Below are positions 1-26,087 of a stretch of DNA of 27,427 nucleotides, one piece after another. The stretch spans positions 290,043 through 317,469 of the forward strand of contig NW_019774447.1 of the NCBI RefSeq assembly GCF_001039355.2, read 5' to 3'. The notes below the pieces were generated by a model, which saw only the letters and a program-made list of their open reading frames with translations, did not search any database and was not told the DNA's origin. Each line of letters starts with the position of its first letter. Within the stretch, counting starts at the first letter, position 1. The stretch comes from Lingula anatina. Its lineage: Eukaryota > Brachiopoda > Lingulata > Lingulida > Lingulidae. Both the position numbers and the translations under genes were made by a program.

Positions 1-136
1 GACATGCTGTCACAACAACCACACTGTTTTCACTGACATGCTGTCACAACTACCACACTGTTTTCACTGACATGCTGTCACAACTGAGGCACTGTTTAAA
101 ACAAAATACTGTCACAGCTAAAAAAACTGCTTTACA
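1..136. repeat. 34-bp minisatellite, about four copies
   Basis: Copies start at 1, 35 and 69 with a period of 34 bp, each opening with GACATGCTGTCACAAC. The first two differ by one or two bases, the third diverges in its second half, and a fourth weak copy (ACTGTCACAGCT) follows around 103-136. The window begins inside the array, so its true left end is unknown. It probably lies in an intron of the gene whose last exon follows. Confidence 0.85.
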
Positions 137-252
137 GGGGCAGAAACTTGGTGGTTAGTTTAACACTACAAGGTATTTTATTACTCACTCTAAAACTCAC
201 TCTCACACACATCCACACTAAATCTTATAGAAGAAATTTTCTTTCATTACAG

Positions 253-557
253 GAAGTGTCTTCATTTTCCCCTTCTACTACACCAGATCTGCAGAGATGT
301 ATATTCCAAAACCTACAAATATGGCTGCAGCTGTCAACACCAGTGCACTGCTGAATGTGTCCACTACTACCATTACTACTACTACTGCAAAAAAACCCAC
401 CAAGATCCCACCAGGAATGGAGCAGAATCCAGACTACTGCAACCCCACATTATATATGTATGCATTTGTTGCCACACTTATCATCTATGGTGTAGTAGTT
501 TTGGTGGTTCTTCTATTTTGTTGTTGGTTGATTAAATTGGGAGCAACCAGGAAGTAG
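253..557 (+). CDS. Terminal exon of a small membrane protein, unidentified
   Basis: A splice acceptor (TTTCATTACAG) ends at 252. The frame from 255 stays open to TAG at 555-557 and contains an ATG at 297, which would give an 86-aa protein. In the same frame upstream a stop lies at 228-230, inside the presumed intron, so the exon is either internal to a longer message or carries the whole short protein. The product has a Ser/Thr-rich stretch with NTS, NVS and other possible glycosylation sites, then NPDYCNPTLYMYAF, then one strong hydrophobic segment (about residues 54-79) and a short basic tail. The YC-x2-TLY-x-FAF-like motif before the last membrane segment reminds me of TMEM272-like proteins, whose last transmembrane helix it would be. 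This is an impression only. I do not recognise the gene with certainty. Confidence 0.45.
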
Positions 558-2621
558 TAATAACATACCTTTTGAGATACCAGTTGTAGATCTTGCCAAT
601 GGCCCTCTGTCACATACCATATCACAGGGAGCACCATGTATATTGCCACATATCACCTTCATATATTATAACTTTTCTCAAGGAAAGCACTAGTGTGGTG
701 CCAGCTAGTAGCCAAACTTGAGGTATGGCCTCTAGTCTACTCTAGGTATGGCCTCTAGTCTACTCTAGGTATGGCCTCTAGTCTACTCTTTCCATCTGTA
801 TGTCACAATGAACCTGGTTTCTTATAGGTACACAGATCAGAAATTGTTCAATCCTAAAAGCATAAGGGTAAACTTTTAGTACAAAATACTTCCCTTCATG
901 CCAAATTCATCTACCTCATTTTCTTCATTCATTTTAAACACTATTTTCAAACTTTTTTGGAACATTTTGAAAGTTTTAGTTTTTCAGGAACAGGGTCCAA
1001 GACATTGATTCCTTCTCTGCTTGATGTAGATCAGTTATAAACTTATAGTGAAGACGAGAGGAGGGGAAAACAAAACAAACATTCCAAAAGTGATCTGTGA
1101 TAGCTTCAGTATTTACTTTTTAACTGTAATTTTAGTGTCATTGCAGTGAGAATCAGGTTGTATATAATCATATGCATATAAAGTAGATGAAACGACTGCA
1201 GGATAGAATAAAATCAAGTAGGAAGTCAGTCAGTTTTAACACCTTAGTATTTAGTTCCTCATGAGTTGAGCACTGTCAATATGAAGAAGACTACATTATA
1301 TATTTTGCATGTATATATGTGTGTGTGTGTTACACATTTAGAAAGTTGTCTTAGGCATAATTTTACCTGCTGCACACCAGGCTGGAAAAAACTTTTATTA
1401 TGATTTTCAAACATGCAGCAATAACACAGACTGGTATATTAGTGTACTTTATTCAGAGATTTTAATGTTCATGAATTCCCCCCGATTTCGGGTGATTTTT
1501 TTGTTGGTTTGTGCATGTGCATTTTTACTGTACTTATACCATCCATTTTGTGGGTGAATTATGATATTGGATTGAATAGCATTGGACTAAGAAAAGTTCT
1601 TGATTTATTGAGATACCAAGTTTATTCACAATGAAATATAAACAATTCCAGTAATTTAAGTACCTGTACCCATTCAAAAAAATTGTAATATTTGGCAAGT
1701 ATAAAAACTCAATTCTGACTCTCCATGGTCAACTCCAGCCTTACTTATATAGCACATTTTGCCAACTGAGGACTAATTGTTGATTGATCCTCACAACTCA
1801 TTAGCATTCTATTGGCTAACAAAAAAGATATTTTCATTATATTGCTATTTTGTAATAATAGTAATGTGTTTATCAAAAAACGTTGTCAATGGTTTTCTAG
1901 CATTAAAATGTGATGAAAGACTATGGACTGCATCAAAAATAAAGAGCTTAACAAAAGCAAATGAATTGTCCTGTAATATCTTAATACATCCTTCATCAAT
2001 TGCAGAAAAATATACCAAAAAATTCCACAATAAACTTCCCCCTATTTTAACTGGCTAGACTTCAAAAGATCAATTTGAAAAATAGAAATACACATTTTGG
2101 ATTGCACTGTCACAAATTTATTGAAAACTAAAAAGTAAATAGAAAAATGTAATACCCCTTCAAAGTCGATACAAGCAAACTAAGGCTAATAAGTGTACAG
2201 ACAAATGCAGTTTCTTTAAAAAAATTCTAAATAATCATTACACCAAAATAATAAAAACAAGACCAATACTTACACTGAGCAAAGCTATAACCCCCCTCCC
2301 CCCCTATGAATAATTTATGTAACATGTAGTGGGCTTCTGACAGTAATCTGCAGCACTTGGTATGGTTGTTAAATTTAACAATATGTATATATAACCCATA
2401 ATGCTGGTAAAAATTTTAAAGCATTGCATGGGGTGTTTATATTTTTTGCACAGTGTATATTAAAAAAAGAAAAGAACAAAATACAAGTAAATGAAACAGT
2501 TTTAGCTTTAACGGGGTTACCAAGTTGACGAGAGAGCCAAAAGTTTTTTATTTATTAATTTGGGAGGGGGGGTGGATCTAAGGACAAATTGGATAATGTT
2601 AAGTTTCAAACTTGCCCAGAG
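558..2621. other. Non-coding stretch, no gene seen
   Basis: The start is probably 3' untranslated sequence of the preceding exon; an AATAAA lies near 1208. The rest is AT-rich with homopolymer tracts and a short (TG)n at about 1319-1330. A 93-codon open frame at 1777-2058 has no ATG at its start, no recognisable domain and no splice context, so I leave it unannotated. Confidence 0.5.
721..789. repeat. 23-bp tandem repeat, three identical copies
   Basis: Copies start at 721, 744 and 767 and are identical, each opening with AGGTATGGCCTCTAGTC. Perfect identity suggests recent expansion. Confidence 0.95.
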
Positions 2622-3275
2622 TTCCAGAACAATTATTTACCAGAGTTTGCATCAAAATGGCAACACTGCTGCCCACTTATTGCAGTAAAAAGAAAAAGAC
2701 CAAGTTCCCTGTCTGGCCATGCTGTCAGCCACTAGTGACACCAGGATGTGCAGACACTGTGGTCTCGGTACCTTATTACAAATATAGTAGCACCACAAAT
2801 AAATTGTTGCATACTGAACTGGCACTGAACAAAATGCTGACCAGTGGAAGATAAGCTAGATACTTCATAAAATTATTTTATCTTTCATATCTAAATGAAC
2901 ATTAACTTCTGGTTAACACACTAAAAAAAAAAATAAAAACTTGNTTCCAGAACAATTATTTACCAGAGTTTGCATCAAAATGGCAACACTGCTGCCCACT
3001 TATTGCAGTAAAAAGAAAAAGACCAAGTTCCCTGTCTGGCCATGCTGTCAGCCACTAGTGACACCAGGATGTGCAGACACTGTGGTCTCGGTACCTTATT
3101 ACAAATATAGTAGCACCACAAATAAATTGTTGCATACTGAACTGGCACTGAACAAAATGCTGACCAGTGGAAGATAAGCTAGATACTTCATAAAATTATT
3201 TTATCTTTCATATCTAAATGAACATTAACTTCTGGTTAACACACTAAAAAAAAAAATAAAAAAATAAAAAACTTG
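2622..3275. repeat. Direct duplication around one N (probable assembly join)
   Basis: Bases 2622-2943 and 2945-3275 are essentially identical apart from the length of an A-rich run near the end. They are separated by a single N at 2944. One copy ends and the next begins exactly at the N, as expected when overlapping contig ends, or two alleles, were placed end to end instead of merged. Both copies contain the same open frame, with an ATG at 2657 in the first copy, encoding 65 aa (MATLLPTYCSKKKK... ending LNKMLTSGR). An A-rich AATAAA-containing stretch follows it. I do not recognise the peptide and do not call it a gene. Confidence 0.9.
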
Positions 3276-3421
3276 AATTGAAATTGAAAATATATAAATA
3301 AATGCCCTAATATTGCACAGGGCTCTTTTCTTTTCCACACTCATACACAACTATAAGTTATCAACTATTCTCTTCTCCATCTACAATATCTTTTGGCACC
3401 TTTATATTGTGACTCTATAAG

Positions 3422-3965
3422 TATACTGACAGTCAATGAAAACGCATAATTTATTTATCATTAATATTTTAAGTTCCTTTGGCACCTTAAGAAAATGACA
3501 GTTTTCATGTGAAATATGACCCATTATTCAGTCACACAAGGTGAAATAAAGGTCAGAAAAGATCATTAAAATGCAAGGTCACGTGATCAAATCTCTTTGG
3601 TTCCGCCCAGCCTCCAGCATCCCCAGGGCCCGCAGTCGCTCTTCCAGTGTCAGGCGTGGCATCACAAAACTTTTTTGTCATGTGTCACTGTCATACTGAA
3701 TTTGGTGAATACCTTTAACAGGCTTAATTAATCACTATAGTTTGAACCTGACTAATTCACACCAATCACAAGACAGGAAAATCACATTTTTGTAACAGCT
3801 GATCACAAAATCCAAAGAAACGGAAATTTTAAACATCCTAGTGGTCAGCCCACTCTCTTATGACCAAACAAGTGCATTTGTACTCGTTTATATGGTTGGA
3901 ATCAATTCTCGATACAAGAAAGTACAAGAAAGTTTTCTGATGCGTTTTCACTGACTGTCAGTATA
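3422..3965 (-). mobile_element. Deleted Tc1/mariner-like transposon
   Basis: Bases 3421-3446 and 3941-3966 form 26-bp terminal inverted repeats with one mismatch (core TACTGACAGTC). TA dinucleotides at 3422-3423 and 3964-3965 fit the TA target-site duplication of Tc1/mariner elements, giving a 540-bp element. The interior keeps only the first 28 codons of a transposase on the - strand and nothing of a catalytic domain. The element is therefore a non-autonomous deletion derivative. It lies 0.3 kb past the CHPF stop codon and may be inside that gene's 3' untranslated region. Confidence 0.8.
3579..3662 (-). pseudogene. Transposase N-terminal remnant (Tc1-like)
   Basis: Reading down from ATG at 3662, the frame gives MPRLTLEERLRALGMLEAG and continues NQRDLIT before TGA. 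This matches the start of the helix-turn-helix DNA-binding region of many Tc1-like transposases (an LT-x-E-x-R-x-R-x-L-G-x-L-x-x-G pattern). The rest of the DNA-binding domain and the whole DDE catalytic domain are missing. It is enclosed by the inverted repeats at 3421-3446 and 3941-3966. Confidence 0.7.
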
Positions 3966-4273
3966 CATCTCTGCAATATATGAATAGCCATGCAGTAATG
4001 TAGAACTTACACATAAAAATATACGTAACTCTTTGAAGTTGCGATTCCAGGCATTTGACTAGAAAATTTTGATTATGACAAACCCTCCCATGCACATGCA
4101 CCCGATACCTTCATAATATGAATAATGATGATAATGACAATTTAAAACATACACCCATGCCCTTCATCATGGAATACATCTTTAACCAAATACATATGCA
4201 AAAACATTGACCGATCATTGATCCATTTTGAGGCTCTTCAAGTCCCCATGGACAGTTTATGCCTGTGTGTTGT

Positions 4274-7200
4274 TTATCTTTTCAACATGTCTGGCTTCAT
4301 GTGGTTGACAATGGGGTCCCTCTGCCTCTGGATCACCTGCAGGTGGGATTTATCCACTTTCTTCTGGTGTTCAAATATCAACATGGCCAGTTGTGAGCTG
4401 TTGGCCAGTCCCTCGGCACGGCTGCGCAGGCAGCGCTGGTACTGTTCCTGGGCAAGGACTGGGTTGCAGATACGCTGACGATAGCGGTGCTTCAGGGCAG
4501 GTTCCACAGCACGGAATATGTGCAATTTTTTCTCCTGCACAAAGAGCTCAAACAAGTCCATCCTGGCCAGTTCCTTACTCGTCTTATTAGAAGAACAACG
4601 GATAAAATCTGAGTTGTAAAAGCTGGCATGGTCAAATGAATGGACATCAAAATGACCAAAATTTCTGTTAATGTCAATCACAGTTGGGAAAGGCTTCTCC
4701 TCATAGATTAGGTTAGGTTTATATTGATAAAACCCCACAGGAAAGAACACCTGCCAGTTAGCTATGGTGTTCATCCTGACTCGATTCAGAAAGTCTATGG
4801 ACAGTTCCATTCCTACAGTACACATCAACAGTATAGAGTCTGGCTTAAACTTTCTTGATATAGCCTCTATGATGGTCAGCTGTGTGGGGCTGCTGGTCCG
4901 TAGACTTAAAGAGGTTATCTTGGCTCCATTCTGATACTTGTTTTCATAGTATGTGATCATAGATTTCAGCACACTAAAGCTGTCATCTCCAGCCTCTGCT
5001 GGGTCGTAGATGAACACAATCAGGAGATCTGTGTTGTCGCCAGCATCCAGGCACGTGTGAGCATAGGAATCTAAAAAACTGACCACCCCATCGCGGTCAC
5101 TGGCCATTATAGGTAAAATGAGATTGACTTTAGAATTCTCGGTTACATATGGCATAGGAATGATTTCAAGCAAGCTGAGAGGACGAACAAGATGGACCCT
5201 ACGCTGGTAAATTTTATCGTTGTTTTCTGGTGATGATGTATCCTTTAATTCCAGGTCAAGTGTGTACTCCATGCCTCTGGAAGGGTCGAACCTGCGGTAC
5301 CCATTGACCAGCCTGTGGTAGGTGAACCTGTTGTTGTGTTTCTGGTTCAGTTTTGTCATTGCTGTCTTCAGAATGTCGGCAACATCTTGCTTATCAATTC
5401 CTGGAAAGGATGAAAAGGTCAAATTAAATTAAGTTTATAAGTTTAGTACCCCTTTGTTTCTTATATTACTCCCCTTTTTATCACCCTGTAGTTAGGCAGA
5501 GTTTGGATTTCTGATTTAGGTCCATACATTTAGTGTAGAAATTTCACATACATTAGACATATATAATATGAGCCCTTATGTTACCTTTCAGTTCTTCCAC
5601 AGTGCTGAAATCCCCCTTCAAATAGATGTGTTTCTCAGTGAAGTAATCCCAGCGCAGCACATCATATCTGTTCTTGGGACGAAATGGCTGCTGAACACCT
5701 GAAAATCAGCAGAATGTGTTCCATGTGACCAGACACTGAGAGTGTGTGTTAGACTGGACTAAACTGATTGATTCACGTGTGAGAACATTGCAGGGAATCA
5801 AATACTAAATGAAATTTTTGTCATATCACTGTAGTTTGCATTAACATGTATTGTGATTTTATGGGATTTGTCTTTGGATCACAAAAAGCTTAACCTACAG
5901 ATTTATTAATCTCCAAAGGCCAAAAAAAATAGAATTTGAAATAAATAACTTACCAAATATTGAAAATAAATAAAATCATAAAAAATGATTGTAACCAATA
6001 AGCTTACCTACAGGCCAGCCAGCATGCTCATTAGGGTCGGGGGTCAACTGACTTATATTAATGATGGATTTCTGTAGAGCATCTATCTGCTGCTTTGTCT
6101 CATTATACTCCAACTGGCAGAAATACCTGAGACACAATGATTCACAATACATGTAAATAATCTTATACCACCATGGCTTTAGATAAAATCATTTACTGGC
6201 TTTTAAGCTGGTTGTTTTGTCTGCTAAATTTATAGAAGTATTTACTAACTTACTGGACCAGTGTGACATCCACTCAATATCCATTATGTATAGAAAGCAT
6301 TCTAAGAACACGATGAAGTATCTGCACACTTCTGTGTACAACAAATACTGCTTAAAAATATTAACCATAACAAGTCTTAAACTGATGTAAATCAGTACCT
6401 GTGTAGTTTGTACATGGTGATATCATCCTGCACTGTGCTTACAGTAAGAGCTTTGTTAAATGAGTCCGTTTTTCTCAGGTCATCTATTTCTTTGTCAAAA
6501 TCCAAATCTTTATTAGCCACATATCTATATTCTTTACCCTGGAAATATAACAGATTGTTCAAGATATAACTAAGTGACTTTATAACAGGGCAGATATGTT
6601 CAAGCACATTCTTGTCAGTAAGTGATACAATGACCTTCTACTGGGAGTGACATTGGTAATTCACACCCCTGAATGAATTCATTGCTGCTCAACTGCAAAC
6701 AGGTTATTTACAATTTCAGAAAATCATTCTGCAGAATTTCTGGATTTCTTTTTTGCAACTGCCATAAAATGTCCTTTTTCCCTTTTACCCTGTGTAAGAA
6801 CACTGCCCATTGAGTACAAGCAATTCATTTCTATAACCATACACTAGTAGTAATTGTGGAGTGGACTTACCAGTATCTGTGCTGTACACTTCTGGTCAGT
6901 GGAGTGGATGATACACCTGCCCAGGTTGTCTGCGTGTTCAGAGGCCAGTGCATTCTGTGCACACCACTCCAGGTTGTCGACCACACTGCTCAGCACCGAC
7001 TGAAACACAGGGAAATAAACATGTCACTTCTCATTCCTTAAAGCAATAATAACTCTTCGTTTCGGCCAAAAAATGAATTTTCCTGGAGTAAACAACAATT
7101 TTCCCATGCTTACCAATGGTAAATGAATCCATTTTTACATTCAAAGTTAGTCCCTGGTTTTTTTCTAAAAAGTTTAGTTTTTTGTTAAAATCTCTTAAGA

Positions 7201-8814
7201 GATTTTAACAGAGTATAGACATCAATGGAGGTCACGTGGTCTGAAGACAAGTTCAAATATCAGAATAAAAGCTATAACTGCTGTTTTTATGGCAAAACAG
7301 AATATATTATATTTCTATGAGTTATTCACAAGGTTTTTATTGTGAAATATAGGTCTCATACAAAGAGTTATTATGCCTTTAAGTCTACACACATAATTTT
7401 AGGCTGCTTCCAACACCAATATTTTAATGTAAAATGAGTCTTTTTTTCAATTTGGCAATTTGCTTGTACCCACCCCTATAAACATCAGTGAGTTAAGACA
7501 CTAAGTTTGTACCAGCCCCTATAAAGAGCCAGGTGTTATGGAATCAGCACAGCTGATTGACTGAGGCATCTCTACCTGTACCAAATATCTTTAAAGTGCT
7601 ATCAACTTGTCTTTCTCCTAGATGACTGAAACAGTTTTCAATACAAGCAGAGCACTCAGCCTTTAACTGTGTACTTTACAATACTGAGAACAATGACATG
7701 ATACATTTATATTGTTGCCAGTCCTGGAGACCTCTTTAAGAACAAATATTGACTTCACATGCTAAGTACTCTCTTATAAAAAGCTGATACCTATCAAGGG
7801 TTCCGCCCAAGACATTAAATGTTAAGGCACTACAGTGCTGTGGATATTTCAACTTCATTTCCCCTTTTCATTTTATTCAACTGGTAAGAGATATCTGTGC
7901 AAGAGGCTACGAGTAGAATTGCAAAAAAAAAAAAAAAAATTCCAAAATCATTTTTTTCTCTTCTGTAATAAATCAAAATTAGAATCATGTACAGTGGTTA
8001 TAATCTATTTCCTAGCCCTCAGTAAATAATTAAAAAAGTTAAACTACAAATCAACTTATTTCTCCTGTAGTTTAAACTAGCCACACACCTGTGAGATTAC
8101 CACTCCAGCAGCCAGGCTACAGAACACATGCTGTGGGTCAAGCTGACCTATAGGCTGACCAAGGTGGACATGGAGACTCATACTGATATCACTGACAAAA
8201 CTCAACACCTTCTCACCGCGGACATATGTCTTGTCAGGTATAAACATGTAGTAATCAAAATTGTTCCCATAATGATCATAGACATATTTCAACATGTGAA
8301 AAGGCTTCAGCTTTGTGCGTCCGTCTGGGAAACTGACGATGGCCATTCCAGTTGGTATTTTAGGTCCTCTTCTATCCATAAAGAATACAAGTTTTGGCAC
8401 GTAATGTGCAAGTGTTTTGTTTACCGCTACACCAAGAGAGTTGATGCTGTCTTTTGTGGTGATAACTCCAACAAATAGTTTCTCTCTGATGCCAAGTTCG
8501 GTGCTGGCATATCTTGGTCGAATTAATCTTCTTGGTCCATTTGCAGCAACAGCGTGTTCCTCGTGAGGTCTTAATTTTGGTTCAAAGTCATCTGAATTGC
8601 TGTAATCGAAATTAAGTTTTTCATTTAACGATCTGCCAGGACCAAGATGATCCGATTTAGCAGAATGTGGGAATTTTTCCATCTGACCCCCATGCAGATC
8701 GCAGCTTTCGTCAAAAGCTGGGGCAAATAAAAGACTGAAAAATATGCCCAAACACAAACCTCCTGTGATAGGCATCATGGCCTTCAAACAATGCAGAGCC
8801 TTCCTTACCACCAT
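4274..8814 (-). CDS. CHPF: Chondroitin polymerizing factor (CHPF/CHPF2 type)
   Basis: Six exons: 8814-8089, 6999-6871, 6538-6399, 6126-6008, 5698-5585, 5400-4274. All have GT-AG introns and consistent phases, giving 784 aa; human CHPF and CHPF2 are of about this size. The ATG at 8814 sits in a good context (AGCACCATGG). The product is a type II Golgi protein: a membrane anchor at about residues 14-31 follows a short basic tail, then a stem, an N-terminal beta-1,3-glycosyltransferase-like half and a C-terminal GalNAc-transferase-like half. The RRFDPSRGMEYTLDL motif (codons 445-459) is typical of chondroitin synthases. The C-terminal LHIFRAVEPAL and QLAMLIFE motifs point to CHPF rather than CHSY1/3. 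The usual DxD motifs are absent: PDKTY at 193-197 and MCTVGMELS at about 602-610. As known for CHPF, it probably acts as a partner of a chondroitin synthase in chain polymerisation. Intron 1 holds a MITE (7038-7382). Confidence 0.95.
7038..7382. mobile_element. MITE with TTAA-bounded inverted ends
   Basis: The left end TTAAAGCAATAATAACTCTT and the right end, read in reverse (TTAAAGGCATAATAACTCTT), are inverted repeats with two mismatches. Both ends carry TTAA, which could be the target duplication or part of the repeat. It has no coding capacity. A second copy of the left 135 bp is at 15002-15137 in PSMC5. The element lies in CHPF intron 1. Confidence 0.75.
7184..7209. repeat. Perfect 26-bp palindrome
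   Basis: The sequence reads the same on both strands with no spacer (centre TCTCTTAAGAGA). It lies inside the MITE at 7038-7382 and is absent from the partial copy at 15002-15137, which ends before this point. Confidence 0.9.
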
Positions 8815-8955
8815 GGTGCTGATCGAAGGAATGATCTGAAATAAACACCCGGGTTCACTTGATGAATTTTGATGCGAGATCTAGCCTTCCATCTTGAAAA
8901 ATTCCCGTCATGCACCTAATCTCATTTTTTCTCGTGAAACATCCAATAATCCAAG
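8815..8955. promoter_or_regulatory. Likely bidirectional promoter, CHPF/PSMC5
   Basis: Only 141 bp separate the start codons of the divergent CHPF (-) and PSMC5 (+) genes. A CCAAT box is at 8943-8947. CCAAGATGGCGC at 8951-8962 resembles a YY1 site that overlaps the PSMC5 ATG, a known arrangement in housekeeping genes. A second CAAGATGG is on the - strand at 8889-8896. In a - transcript that site would supply an ATG opening a tiny MEG-stop upstream frame (8892-8881). No TATA box is evident. Start sites are inferred, not seen. Confidence 0.55.
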
Positions 8956-15281
<6,326 letters not shown>

Positions 15282-15712
15282 AGAAGAGACGGAAAATGAG
15301 ATGCCTAAGTTGTACAACAGCAACAGAATAGTAAAGAACGTCTGTGAAGATTTCCAATTTACAAGCAGACTTGTACAGTCCGTTTTACTTCTTCAGGATT
15401 CATTGTAAAAACCTCCACTGTGTTCACGTCTGTGCAGAGGGCAGTGTGGGTCTAGTTGGACATATAGAGGAGGGCTGTTCATGCATACATTAATGCTGTA
15501 CAACTAGACGGGACTTTGGATAGGATAGCAGCAGGTTTTGTAATACTGTCAACAAGGGGCATACAAGGAGGAAAATATTTATGTAATTTTGTAAGACTTA
15601 ATACTGTGTTTTCTGGGTGAAATCGTAGCAATTTTGTCAATCCAAGGGAAGGACTTGTGAGCTAAACAACTGTTGTTTATATGATGCTAATTGTAAAGAT
15701 ACAGCACCCATG

Positions 15713-15718
15713 AATAAA
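15713..15718 (+). terminator. PSMC5 polyadenylation signal
   Basis: AATAAA lies 432 bp after the PSMC5 stop codon and is followed within about 40 bp by TG-rich sequence (GTGCTGTTGTTGTATG). It is the best candidate for the 3' end of the PSMC5 message. Confidence 0.65.
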
Positions 15719-15736
15719 ATGTATAATTGTAAGGAG

Positions 15737-17531
15737 AGTGCTGTTGTTGTATGTAGTTGACCTGACCTCCAGTTAGTTTAGGATATTACCAAATTCAACA
15801 GACATGGGGAAAAGTTTGTAGGTACTCTAGGTCTGTAGGACCCACGCTGCAAGAAATCTACAGGTTCTGGCAATTATGTGCTGGTCCAAAATAAGAATTT
15901 TGTCCGTAATTCTTTTACATTGTGAATAATTTTAATGTATTTTCACAAAAACCTTGCCAGTCCAGAGAACCTGCAATATCAAACATTGTGCAGGTCTTCT
16001 GCATTTAGTGTGGTCATGATGTGTGAAAATTCTCACAGGTTATTTCAGTTAACCTCATCCAGATGTTACCAAATTCCCCTGAGATTATTCCCACTTTCAG
16101 TTGATCTCTTCCAGTTTGTTCAGTTGCTGTTAGACATATTACACATTGTCCAACATTAGATACAAATGTTAATGACATTTTAAAAATACTAAATCTCCAT
16201 GGTAGAAAATTTGATTTTTATTCTCTATAATCTTTTTTTTAATGTAAAATTCTATTTTGTAACAAATCTCTGACCATTTATTAACAAACAAAATCTTTAT
16301 ATCTGAAGTGGGATGAGTAAGACAAAACTGAGAGGACCTTCCATCTTTAAACCCTGCAAAGAAATTGTCAGTTCATGATCATGGCTAGTATTTGTATTTG
16401 CGTCCTTAAGTATGGTAAAAAAAAAAAAGGAAAATTAAAAACATCCTGAAGTCTAATCTTTGTAATCTGGTTGAGAAGGGGACTACAAGAAACCATAAAA
16501 ATTATAATCATAGTTGCATGCCCAATATTACATTCAGTTTGACAGCGTGAGATATTTATCTAGCTTGTAGTCTGTTAGTCTGTCTGTCTTAGTCCTATAA
16601 AGCTGACAAATGAAGACAAATCAGTTTAGGCTGCTGTGCTTACGATTCCTGCAAGGCCTATTTGCACTATTAACCAACACCAGTACCTTCTAAACAAAGA
16701 CTAACTGTTCATGTTTAATGCATTCTCAACTTTGTTGTTGATAAACTACCATTAAGTGTCAAGTGTTTGTTTTATTATTTTCAGGATACAATGCCACTGA
16801 TTGAAAGTTGCCATATTCTAAGCAATTACTGAACCTGCATGAACATTTATGAGTAAAAAAATGACAAGATCCAACAGACAGATTTATATTAGTTTATATT
16901 TATCTGCTTTGGCATATCCATCTTTTTTTAACTGCTTATGTATGAACAGGGTCAAAATATTTAGAGTGTAACACAGCAAATGAAAAAGGTAAAACATCTA
17001 CCACTGAATATATGCTAATTTTCTTACAAAAACACCAATATAAACAACAGTCAGCTAATATTCACATGGTTACATCATCATGAATGGAAAATAATATAAT
17101 CCTTTTAGACTGAGAGCACATGCTTTCTCCTAGTCTTCAGGTCTGCCAAGCTCGATGCTATTCTTTGCACATCAAGAGGATATGGTGTTTCAGTTAAACT
17201 TGCTGTTGCATAGCAACTCGTCTCAGGCTCTCACCTTCCACAGTGTCAAATACATTATCAATGAAATATTCAACCTTCAAGGCAAAGTCAACCAAGTCAC
17301 TGTCCCTGCTCCAATCCTCAGCATGCAACACATACTTTAAAAGTCTTCATATTTCATGATTGTTTAAAATAACCAAAATATCAGTTTCAGATGAATAAGT
17401 TAGTGTAGTTATTATCCTTCCCCCAACACTCAGGTTGTAGAGGAGGTTGTTCACCATGGGCAGTGCTATGCCTGCAGACCACTGTCTCTTCTCTCTCTGA
17501 CAGATAACACAGTATCTCTGGGGGACATCCC
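15737..17531. other. Convergent intergenic region and NMT 3' untranslated region
   Basis: No coding sequence was recognised. On the - strand AATAAA motifs lie near 16217-16222 and 16762-16768 and could end the NMT message. The open frame at 17347-17535 (-) follows the NMT stop in another frame and has no ATG start, so it is taken as untranslated sequence. Confidence 0.5.

Positions 17532-26087
<8,556 letters not shown>

Noticed and set aside
1777-2058. 93-codon open frame on the + strand
   Set aside because: It starts on TTG, has no domain, no splice context and a composition typical of AT-rich non-coding DNA.
8128-8478. 116-codon + strand frame
   Set aside because: It is the antisense shadow of CHPF exon 1, whose protein matches its family over the whole stretch.
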